DNA of 64,000 nt from Zygnema circumcarinatum. Its lineage: Eukaryota; Streptophyta; Zygnematophyceae; Zygnematales; Zygnemataceae. The notes below the pieces were generated by a model. The model was given only the letters and a program-made list of their open reading frames with translations. It made no database searches and was not told where the DNA came from. The stretch is from NCBI GenBank assembly GCA_037447605.1, contig CM074804.1:7670835-7734834 (forward strand). The letters run 5' to 3'. Within the stretch, counting starts at the first letter, position 1. Each line of letters begins with the position of its first letter. A program made the position numbers and the translations under genes. Positions 48,548 through 59,887 of the stretch are shown here, in pieces.

Positions 48548-51441
48548 TCACGTCTCTCCCTCCCCGGGCAGCACCAGCGGCCGCAGGCCTTGCAGCGCCC
48601 CTCGAGCCTCCATGAGGTCCGCAAAGGCCTCCCCGCGACCCATCATCTCCTCTATCCACTGCCACGTGGCATCAGGCCCCTTGCCCAGGCTCAGGAACCG
48701 CAGCCGCTGCTTCTTCATCTCCTGTGAAACAATGAGATAAACACATATCCATCATCCGTACATTCACTCTCCCATGCATGCGTGCATACATGCATCTGTA
48801 ATGTTCGGTATATCAATGTGAGTATCTACTGGGTATATGCATTTGTATACATGAGGTCAAAAGAGACTACTAGACTGGCGACTGAGGATGGGGGAAACAA
48901 CTACTAGATGGTCCAAAGAAGTTTGTAAAAGAATGTGCAAAAATAGTGCACGATGAAGGTCTTCCCATGAGAATTCCTACAGTACCTGTGATCACTTATG
49001 CTTATGAGTGGGAGAGAGAGATGAGAGAGACGGTAAGAGGCGGCAGTTTGAGGCACTTCAAGCTCACCTCGTCTTCAGCGTAGTCGAGCCATACAGTCGG
49101 CCTGTGAGTCCCAAGGCTCATTCTCTCCCTGTGAATTCATCCATGGAGAAAGCAAACTCGGAAGGGTGTTACCCTTACAACTCGATGGCAATTCTGAAGA
49201 ACGTTTGTGTGCTTTACAACAAGGCAGGATAGACAATTTTTACAAAGGGACACGCAGTCCTCCCGGAATGCCATGTAAACAAAGTCAATGACATAACCAA
49301 GATCATTCCTCCATCCCCTACTGCTGCAGGAGAGTTCTCACGATTCATCTTACAATACTCTCACAGCAATATCGATAAACAAAATGGGACTTGCACACAC
49401 CTTGAGGCGAGAATCGACCCATCGACAGATCGATGGTTGCGATACCACGTCCAAACTCTCCCATCCATGAACAATGGAATATGGACCGACGCCATACAGC
49501 ATTCCACGAGATCATCTTTTGATTCGAAATCGTTCACCACTCGCCGCGAGAAGAAGGGGCTCCTGGAATGCGTGCCCATCCATCGAAGAGCATAGATTCA
49601 GTGACTATGGGAATTATCCCTTACTTTTTGTGAATACAGAAATGCCACTTGGGAAGCTTTATTTATCAGGCAATGTTGCTGTTATGATTGGGAAACGCTC
49701 CCAGATTCCTTTCAAGAGGAGTCCTTTCAGCATTGTCGTGAAGACAACCACTCTGCTTCAGCTCAGGTACTATTCAGAAGATTAGGAGTAGGTGATCTTG
49801 TTCGGCTTAAGGACTATATACTCCCCTTCTTCTCTGAGTGATGCAGAATACATCCTATGGAACATAACATGCCGGAAGACACACTAGACAATGTGAGTAG
49901 AGAGTCTGGAAGCAACACATTATCAATTATCAAAACACTTAAACCCATTCATCAAAGCAGGGACTCTAGTTTGAGTGGGCATTCGTTCACCTCCGCCGAA
50001 TGCTTGGGAGGTCGAGAACATGGATGTGAAGCCGATCCGTGCAGCGACTGACGGCATCATCAGGAAGCAGGTCATGCAGCCATTGGCGTATTAAGGTACT
50101 CCATATTCCCCCCAAACCTGCATCACGGAACCTGCTCGCACCGTAAACCACCTTAGTTTGTCTGCCCATTCAACGCCATATCACATTACACAAAATCACA
50201 TTGCATCTGCCGTAACTTAAACGTACTGAGTTTACAAGTCAAAGTTGCTTAGTTTCTGAAATTGCACAAAATAGAATCCACAAAGCCTATTCCTGCTGGG
50301 TCCGAAGGCTCATGAATCAAATGAAACCGCGGCTGGAGAGGTTAGAAGTCCCATTTCAGTGAGGGTTTTGACTGATATACTTTCTTTCAAAAACGAAAAA
50401 AAAAACGCCGACTACTTCATCAAGGGTCGTGTGTGATATACAGTCTTTCGCAATGCCGATTACTTCATTAGGGATTAGAGAGATACACTATCCTCAGGAA
50501 CGAAGATTCAAATAAAAAACTGAGCGATACCTGTCGGACGATCCCAGAGATTATTCTGAAGCGAAAGGTTGAATGCTGCCTCTGCTGCTTTGCGGCCGTC
50601 TACTCCGCAGGCAGAAAGTGTGGCTGCAAGGGCGCCTGCACTCGCCCCAGAGAGGTCCGTTTGGAGGAGATCGTAATGGCGAGAGAGAGCGGAGACAGCT
50701 CCAATCTGCCAATAAAAGAACATTCCTCTGCAAGAAGAAAGCCAGGAATGCAAGAGTCAGGGAATCGTGAAAGAGGGTTTGAGCATAAGAAACGTCTGTG
50801 ACAGTTGGATGTTTGGGCTCTGAATGACCGGTTAATGGAAGTTGAATTGCATGCTCCTGCAGATGCTTACCCATTTCCTCTGTCAGCCCCCCATCCTTCT
50901 TCTCTCTCACCCTTCCCCCCCTCCCCCTCTTTTCTTTTGGCTTTTTATTTGTGGGGAATGATGAATCTATTGCGTGGGGCTCAAAACGAGGGAAAAGCCC
51001 AGATTGAACGCTCCTTTAGCGCACCACTGAACCCTAAATTACAACTCCGACTCACTTCAGGAGACTTTCACAATATCTTAAAAAGAAAGACGGTCTGAAT
51101 GAGGGGGAACACAAGCACACCTCTCACACTCACCCTCCGGGAAACGCCAAAAGCGGTCGGTCTCCCCCTAAAGCAGAGGGAAGGAGCAGCGCAGACCCTC
51201 CTCTCTCATCGACATCATTCGCTTTAATCGTCCTCTCCCCTGCATTGCGAGCAGCATTTGTGGGCTCTAATCCCTTGCCGGCAATGCGGCAATTTCTTAT
51301 CGCTTTGAGTCTTCGCACATTTGGGGCGCCATATTTTAAGCTACTCTTGCAAACTATTCGGTCGCTGGATGGCCCTACAGCTCTCTGATGGCTCCAAGAC
51401 GGTGGCAGCCTCCTGAGGGGCGGAGCAGGCAGGGCAGCCAT
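48548..51441 (-). CDS. Patatin-like acyl hydrolase (PNPLA family), probably plastid
   Basis: Six exons (51441-51134, 50727-50531, 50117-49991, 49562-49401, 49101-49068, 48721-48548) join in phase to about 333 residues. The first exon encodes a transit-peptide-like leader, then LLAFPGG; splicing completes the glycine-rich oxyanion loop as PGGGMFFYWQIGAV. The nucleophile elbow is SGASAGAL (Ser about 132). The expected dyad aspartate is in VDGS (about 258), after ASVHIPLFMDGR. Patatin-like enzymes cleave acyl groups from phospho- or galactolipids with a Ser-Asp dyad. The GLGGIWSTLIRQWL and PSIRR segments resemble a small algal and plant subgroup I cannot name. The fifth exon is only 34 bp. Next to it on the same strand is the SDH6-like gene, about 1.1 kb upstream. 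Confidence 0.88.
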
Positions 51442-52516
51442 GGGAGGCTGGAGAGGGAATGAGGCAGAGGGGCTGAATGGTGTGATAAGGAGAGGGATCT
51501 CCTTGAACGCTGTTCCGTGATACGCCGCTGCAACCGTAAAACAGGGTCAAAGAGTCGCAGTGTTTTGGAGCGGAGCAGCCGCAAGGGGGCTTCCTTGCAC
51601 TTGGCAACCAGAGTTTTTGCCATGTCCGTGGCTGCTCTCGTTCCTTCCGTGGCCCTTCTCAACATGAGAGGGCATCCGATCGATCACAGCAGGGAGGGCC
51701 CAATCCATGGAGGCAAGAGCAGCAGCGAGAGGTGGTGCGCCTCTCTGGTTCGCAGTGGCATGGCGAGCTTAGGGCTTGAGAGCCTCCACCTCAAACAAAA
51801 CCCTCGTATTAAGTACATTGCACTGAGTAAGAGGCTGCATTATGCATTCAGTTTAGCTAATGCAGACGAGCTGCTTATCATGACATTGCATAGTAGTGAG
51901 GAGGCCCTCCGCTGGTGTTGTTAGCCTTTTAAGGGAGTGAGACGACAGACTCCAAACAGCGGTGCGTCCCTGCAATGTAAGAAACTCTGCAAGTTGATTG
52001 TGTTCGACTGCTCTTTCTTTCCTGCTGCTCAACAATTATTGCGTGGTACACCCCAGTACCATTACCCTACTTTTGAAGCAGACAAGTCAACCACTCTTTA
52101 CGGCAATGTTCAACATCTCGACATGAAAGCTTGGCAGCAACATCACCACTTTGCACAGTCCCTCCCCATCACTGTAACTCGCAAAAAAACTCCAAATTGG
52201 CCCACGATAATTCACACAGCACGTTCCAGTCGCCTCTCGGATTCATTTTCTGTTTGAATTCATGATATTAACAATGGAGCTCACGATATTCTTACAAGAG
52301 TTCATTCCACGCTGACTGACTGACTGAACCGTTTGGAACACTGACTTTGCCAAGCGGGTGGTCGACCTTCCCAGAGCCAAGAGGGACAGCTTTGAGGCGA
52401 GTGCTGCCGTCGGGCAAAGTGGAGAGAACCTTACAAATGTTCAGTGCAGCCCTCCCTCCCTCCCTCCCTCCCTAAGTCGCTAGCTATCCCCACAAGCACA
52501 GAAATGCAGGTCTTTC
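51442..52516. other. Intergenic between patatin-like and SDH6-like genes
   Basis: This should contain the patatin-like promoter (minus strand) and the SDH6-like 3' flank. A (CCCT)n run sits at 52450-52472. Open frames here show no family resemblance. Confidence 0.45.
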
Positions 52517-53943
<1,427 letters not shown>

Positions 53944-54799
53944 GGCTGGAGCCGTCCAGAGCTTCGCAGCTTCCCTGGAGCTCCAAGGAGTTGGGAGAGC
54001 CCTAAAATATCGGACGTACGATATGATACTGTAAATCTTACATGCATCGTATCGAGATGTATCTTATCAGTGTCGTATTGGGATGTGAAACGTATATCGG
54101 ATATCGCGATATATTTAGTAGTTCCGTAATTTGTGAAAAGCGATGGGACTGGAACAGAAACTTTGTATAAGGATAGGATAAATTTCCAGTTTAACGGGTT
54201 CGGGCAAACCGCTACATGGAAGTATGATACAGAAAATGGGCAGGAAGGTTAAGAGATGGCTGACACGGATCCACTCTGGCGAACTCTTGCAGGGTTCTCA
54301 AAAAATTTATGAACATGTACATCGATATATATTATGAACATTCTTCCTCGGTATCCAACGGAAATTTAGATGTACTGATTTCGATTTATTTTGAGCATTG
54401 CGCCTGCATGAACCGGATTGCTGACAGGGCTCCACCCTGGCAGGACCACCGCCCTTACCAACGCTGCACACATAACGATTTAGTACTGTGCAAAACAACC
54501 AATTTGTCACTTTAGGAGGATAGTTTAACTAGCGAACTACGAATTCTGAACTGGATGAACCGCGCGCCAAGATAGTGCCAGCTTGAGTTTATCCGGTGCG
54601 CCCTCCGCTCGGGCATGCCACATCATCAGTTCTCCCTCCCTCTCTCTCTCTCTCTCTCCCACTTTCCCTCCCTCTCCCCCGCTCTCTCTCTCTCTCTCTC
54701 TCCCTCTCTCCCTCTCAAGCGGATATCTGGGGCGGGCTTACTCTTGCGGAGCAGCTGTTGCTATAGATTGGAAGAAAAGAGGGGAAATATCGTGTCCGG
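53944..54799. other. Divergent intergenic region
   Basis: This lies between the SDH6-like gene (minus) and the two-exon unknown gene (plus), so it contains both promoters. Features seen are AT-rich palindromic words (TATCGATATAT-like, 54090-54335) and two CT-rich tracts at 54640-54660 and 54682-54717, just ahead of the downstream gene. Confidence 0.45.
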
Positions 54800-57082
54800 A
54801 TGGCGTCGGAGCTGCGGATGGTCGGCTCTAGCAACGGCAGCATACATCAGCACATGCTTGCTGTGAGATCAATCTCCATTGAAATTCGCTTCTTGTCTTG
54901 TGATGATGCTGACATATGCGTTCTTGGCATATTTGGAACAAGCATTGTGGGTTGTATCTGTCACAGTACTTGCTGTACAGGATACTCACACTTGATGATA
55001 ACCAATATGGTTCGTCGCTGGCAGTTTTTTTGAAGCAATTAAGAGTATTGAGGGGTCCAGCTGCACGTTTGCTTTGTAGGTTATGTTAGTTGTGCATAGA
55101 GAGTTTCAGTGCTGCTTGCGCCTTTGGGATGTTTCACGCAGCGTTTTCAACTGTTTGAATACAATTTCCGTCATCCAATTTTCGTCTTTTTTCGCACAGT
55201 TTGTATTTCTTCACATGCTTCATTCCAAAGCAAAAAAGCGAATCCATTGGTTACAATGACGTCTTCTAGAGGCGTAGGATGGGATTGCCATCCTTGACGC
55301 GGCAAACAATCAATGCCAGATAGCTTGTCAAGTGGACTGTAGCCTGCTATCTGCTGGTGTTCGTTCTTGCTGCATACGGATTGGACTGTTCTGCTGAGTT
55401 CAGGTGAAGTTGCAGGTGTGTTTTTTTGGTTACTTCTTGAAATGCTTAAACAAATGCTCTTGTTTGACAAGGTAAAGGATACTTAGAGCTAAAGTGGAAT
55501 AATCTTAGTGTACTGTTAACCGACGAGCTTGTTCACATCTGCTTTTCAGGCAGCTTCTGCAGCTTTTCATGGAGCTGTCCTGTCGTATTTAGTAACATAA
55601 ACCAATGCAACTTCACGAACAAGTATCCCCGGAAATAGTTAACTGGAACAGTGGGGATGATGGTGGAGCTCTGAAAAAATAGTTTATACCGATAGAACGT
55701 ATTACTTTAGCAACCTTATGTAAGGACTAGACTTATCGCATTTGCATGAGGATTCGACTGTTTGTTCGTTCTAGCCATTTGCAGTCCAATGGCTAGCCTG
55801 TCCGATTCCGATTTGGTTAAAGCTAATGTTTAAGTGAAGAATTCGCAGCATTAAAGGAAACTGGGAACTGTTTGACTCTAACAGCTTCTGTAACTTGAGT
55901 GTTTCGGCCTTTCCTCAGTTCTGCGCCCGTAATTAATGTATGTCTGTACATTTGCAACTTGAATCCCGTCCGTTGAGAACCTGAATTATCTCATTTTTCT
56001 GATTACCTTTCAACTTTCTCCCTATGGTGGCGCAGGCTCCAGGCGCTCCAGCGTCAGAAAACCTGCTGCTAGGGTTCGAGCCAGCACTTCCTTCCATCAA
56101 TGTGAAGCTTCTGCAGGCCGTACATGAAGGAGAGGATGACTTTTCGCAGATCGCAGAGGAGCTGAGTAAGGTGGAAGCACACAACCAGCTGGCAACTGTC
56201 ATCCAGAAAGGCTATTACCAGGATGTGCAGGCATCTGTGACCAGGCTCAGTGACACAGTGGCTAGGATAAGCAAGACTAGTGAAGGAGAAGGCTTCTCTT
56301 CTGATGACGGTGAGAGCATGTGCACAGCAGCTCGTTCCCTTCGGGACAAGTTAGGGTCATCAAGAATTGCAGTCGAGCCATCCGCAGCGGATTTTGGAAG
56401 TGTGGCATCAGCTCCTGATGATGTAATGAGTGAATACAGCGCATCACATGATGTTGACAGCGTGTACAATAGTGTTGCAAGCAGCAGATCGATAAGCACT
56501 CTAGAGGTTGCGGCTGTCCATTTGGACAAGGGAAAGGCCTTGCTGACGGAGGGTGATAGTACTCAGGGGCATATGGATAACAGCTTGACACATGAGGTAG
56601 AGGAACACGGCTTTGAGCGAGGGGAGCCCTCACACGAAGTGGAACCATGCATTGAAGTGGACACAGCTGCTGCTGTAGGGGAAGAAATGTCAGAGGGTGA
56701 TATTGGGCGGCAGGAGCTGCAGCAACTACATCCCGACGGGAGACAAGAATATGCTCTACAAGAGTGCAGCTTGACCTCTGAGGAACGAATTCTCCTGAGG
56801 TTGGAGGAGCTGGAGATGAAAGTGGACTTTTTGATGAATCGTGTGCGGAATACCGAATATTGTGTTCCAGGATTTGTTGTCCTGCGGGTCCCTACCATAG
56901 ACGCTCTCGTGATGTTGGCACTGACAAGTGCGAATGCTGTGAAGTCAAGGCTTGTGCGTTCCATGGAGTGCTTTTGGCCGTTGCGGCCCTTTGTGCTGGT
57001 GGTCAACACTATGGAGGACCTTTCGTGGGCCTTGTTTAGAAAACTGCCGATTATTGGAGTTCCGGAGAAGCAGTGGATATAA
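54800..57082 (+). CDS. Uncharacterised two-exon protein with acidic middle and conserved-looking ends
   Basis: Exon 1 (54800-54862) encodes 21 residues and joins in phase 0 to a single long exon (56036-57082) across a 1.17-kb intron (donor GTGAGA, acceptor GCGCAG), giving about 369 residues. I do not recognise the family. The N-terminal half is helical (SINVKLLQAVHEGEDDFSQI, YQDVQASVTRLSDTVARISK). A serine-rich and then acidic middle follows, with a short heptad-like stretch (ERILLRLEELEMKVDFLMNR). The C-terminus is largely hydrophobic (VPTIDALVMLALTSANAV; WPLRPFVLVV) and ends KLPIIGVPEKQWI. This layout suggests a coiled-coil protein anchored by a C-terminal membrane or hydrophobic domain. 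An alternative start at 56024 inside the long exon would drop exon 1. Confidence 0.65.
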
Positions 57083-57494
57083 TGCGTTGGGTGGAAGGCT
57101 TCAAAGGCAAAGGCTTCATTGCAGCAAGGGAGAGGGTAACATTTAGTTGCAGAGATTTATCAGGCCACTGTTGCCTCCCCTCTCCCTCGTGCACCTTCTC
57201 TTTGTATATAAACTGCGGCTGAGAAGTCGAGCCATCGAGATTGAAGTCATGGGTCGCGGAAGTCAGGCGACTCAACTTCACTGTATGTATGGGATTCTGT
57301 GTATGTGGTAGTTCTTATCGTCTCTCTCTGCTGGAGACTGCCGGGCAGACCGGTGGCTGTATAGAGCTGCAGATTACGGGGCAAACGGCTGCAGGTGGCA
57401 GAGGAGAGCTCAGGATTGGAATGCAGAAGCAGGTAGAGATCATGTCTTTTTTATGTGGCTTAATACATGAGTTTGCTTTAAGCGGGGGGGGGGG

Positions 57495-57600
57495 GGTGGC
57501 ATTGATCTCACGATGGCGATACCATCAAATGTACAAAATGGACAAAATCATCATGGGGAACCACAAAGAACTGGTCGCAAAGGACCGAAGGAGAAAATGA
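57495..57600 (+). repeat. Dispersed 85-bp unit, copy 3
   Basis: It begins GGTGGCATTGATCTCACGAT directly after an 11-base G run, then GGCGATACCATCAAATG and ATGGGGAACCACAAAGAACT, continuing GTCGCAAAGGACCGAAGG. It matches the copies at 41404 (plus) and 36049 (minus) over about 85 bp. Confidence 0.65.
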
Positions 57601-57667
57601 AAAAAGCGAGGAGCTGAAAACTACGTTACGAATTAAACCTTATTATTGTTATTTTTTATTAATTAAT

Positions 57668-57697
57668 AACTCTCCCTTAATTAATTAAGTGAGAGTT
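57668..57697. repeat. 30-bp near-perfect palindrome
   Basis: AACTCTC is followed by CCTTAATTAATTAAGT and GAGAGTT; the arms pair with one mismatch (75/90). It could be a hairpin or a small inverted-repeat element end. It sits 15 bp before CTTAACAACGTAAC, a 14-mer also present at 4724-4737. Confidence 0.6.
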
Positions 57698-57734
57698 TCG
57701 TTGTTAAGTAGGCTTAACAACGTAACTGTCCCTC

Positions 57735-57782
57735 GAAGCAGTCGTGAAGGTCGCCGATGAAGCAGTCGTGAAGGTCGCCGAT
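57735..57782 (+). repeat. Direct 24-bp duplication
   Basis: Two identical adjacent units starting GAAGCAGTCGTGAAGGTCGC, with no spacer and no mismatches. Nearby, 58008-58045 holds a run of ACGTC pentamers, and 58761-58799 holds two adjacent 20-bp copies beginning GCTGCCCGGTCAATC. All are local tandem duplications in non-coding sequence. Confidence 0.8.
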
Positions 57783-58029
57783 GTGCGGCACATCGCACGG
57801 TCATCAACAATCGCAGCACGCGTAGAAGCGAGGCAACGCTGAAGGCCGACGGGAATGCGCTGTCGATAAAAAGTAGCGAGGATCGTCGGAGGAGGAGAGG
57901 AGGGCTTCGCATCTCAAGGAGCGATGGGCGCACAGGGCGGCATCCAAACGGGCGTCGAGGCGGAGGCACCCACAAATCGCAACAGCCATAGGACTGCTCC
58001 GACGTCACGTCACGTCACGTCACGTCACA

Positions 58030-58773
58030 CTACGTCACGTCACGGTAAGCAATGGGCATACGCGCGAGCAGCCCCGCCCTCATGGAGCGCTGCACGCGAC
58101 GATAAATCGCGACGGGTCGGATCGGCCAACACAACATCCTCGACAAGGCGCGGGCATTGCCCATGAGGGAGGGAGGGAGGGAGGGAGGGAGGGCCAAATC
58201 AGGCCGAACTCCGCGCTCGCCACGAACAGTCGGTCGGTCGAGGGGGCACAATGTGGCCCGGTTCGCGGCGCACAAGAAAACTGATCTCTTGAGCCAATGT
58301 AGCACAACATCATGAGCCAAAATGCGTTCACCGCCGTGCGCGCATCGAAGATGATGGACGCCCTCCTGCCCATCGATCGAATCACCACAAACACAGCTAG
58401 GAGCACCCTGCAATGGGGGGTGGGGGAGCCCGAGGTGAATTCGCGCTGCAAGCTGAAACTGGCTCGGGGTAAAAACGAAGGTTGGAGGGGCGCGGTGGAT
58501 GCAGGTGTCGTCTGTAGTCAATCGAGGGACTGATGGAATGACGGCTACGGCATGTCTGAGCTCGTGGTTTGCATGCGCTGTTGGAATTGCACATGATGTC
58601 CGCTTTGCAGGAAAGGCAAAGGGGGGATTGGCCTCGTGCACTCTCTCATGCATTTGCAAAGTATGTTTTTTTTTTTTTTTTGAAGTAGCGATGTTCATGG
58701 GACCGCCATGAGCACGTGATGTGGGCTTCATTTCTTCTGTATAATTCGCGACCTTTGTGGGCTGCCCGGTCAA
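58030..58773 (-). mobile_element. Non-LTR retrotransposon remnant (3' end of a reverse-transcriptase ORF)
   Basis: An open frame of about 247 codons contains the cysteine/histidine signature often found downstream of the reverse-transcriptase domain in LINE-like elements. It reads ARIHLGLPHPPLQG, then CVCGDSIDGQEGVHHLRCAH, then GGERILAHDVV. A short RPDLAL-type segment follows. No catalytic reverse-transcriptase motifs lie upstream in the same frame, so this is a 5'-truncated relic. Flanking A- or T-rich ends are not clear; a T-run lies at 58666-58681. Confidence 0.55.
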
Positions 58774-59204
58774 TCTTTTGCTGCCCGGTCAATCTTTTGC
58801 TGCCCGTTTGCTACCGGTTGGAGAATCACGCTCAATAACCAGCACCAAAATGGACAAGAAAAGGAAAGGAGCAAAAAAAAGGGGGGGCGGAGGACAAAAA
58901 AACTTACATTGTCCATCGCATTCTTTCGTTCAAAGCTAAGTCTGCAACAAAAAAATTTATACTGTAAAGCTTAAAATCCAAAAGCTGCTTGAACAGCTTG
59001 CTTCCCGGCTTTCCCCCCTACCTTCTCTTGCATGCCTCTCCCCCTCCCCCTCCCTCCAAAAAAACGCTTTTTTTTGCCTTGTACAACCTCCTAGTGCACA
59101 GCGCCATACAGGGGCATCCGAATCCAATTTATTACTGCAGTTTCGGTTTCACCCCTCTCTATGGCCCCATCTATGCAAACCCTAAAAGTTGAGCCCTTCC
59201 CAGT
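58774..59204. other. Intergenic, 3' flank of WDR83-like gene
   Basis: This 430-bp stretch holds the second copy of a 20-bp duplication and short A, G and T runs. No gene is seen. Confidence 0.45.
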
Positions 59205-59841
59205 TCACACTCTCCACACTTTGGCGGTTCCATCCACGGAGCTGCTCAGCATGCACTCCTCGCTGGGGTGGTACGCCACGCTCGTCACCTGCAAGCGGAG
59301 GAAAACCAAACCAATCAAAAAAGTGGGAAGAAATCGATCAAACAAGATCGGAACAATCTCAACCATCAAATTAGGGGTGGGGGGAGGGCAGTGTAACGGT
59401 TCTCAAAGTTTCCCGGAATTTACATTCAAAGAGAATTGCCAAACCTCTTAACTAATCGGAGTAAGAAGACGTTTTGGGCTTAAGAACTGCTGGAAGTTGT
59501 AGGGTTGTAGAAACTTTAGATTTGTTTTGGGAAGGGGGGGGGGGGGGGGTTCAGGGAAGCTTGTGCCCCTACCGCGCCCGAATGGGCAGGCAGGGCGAGC
59601 AGCAGCTTTGCCTCCACTAAGTCCCAAAAACACACTTTTCCGTCCTCGGAACCGCTCACTACATGCGCGTCCGTATTACTGAAACAGCTGTCCATCTTGT
59701 TCGTCTGCAACACATGGAAACAGATAACAGTTTTAAAAACTTGCATCGGAAAGAGAGAGAGAGAAGGTGCGCTCAAGCACTCAAGACTGCCAAACAGAGA
59801 GATAGAGAAAGAGAAGTGAGTGAGGGGAGAGAGAGAGGAAA

Positions 59842-59887
<46 letters not shown>

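Larger units (their letters stand above)
57083..58029. other. Intergenic, repeat-rich
   Basis: This is the 3' flank of the unknown two-exon gene, followed by copy 3 of the 85-bp unit, the palindrome and the 24-bp duplication listed separately. No gene is seen. Confidence 0.5.

Noticed and set aside
54583-54866. Serine/leucine-rich open frames before the two-exon unknown gene
   Set aside because: They are translations of CT microsatellites in what is most likely the promoter or leader.
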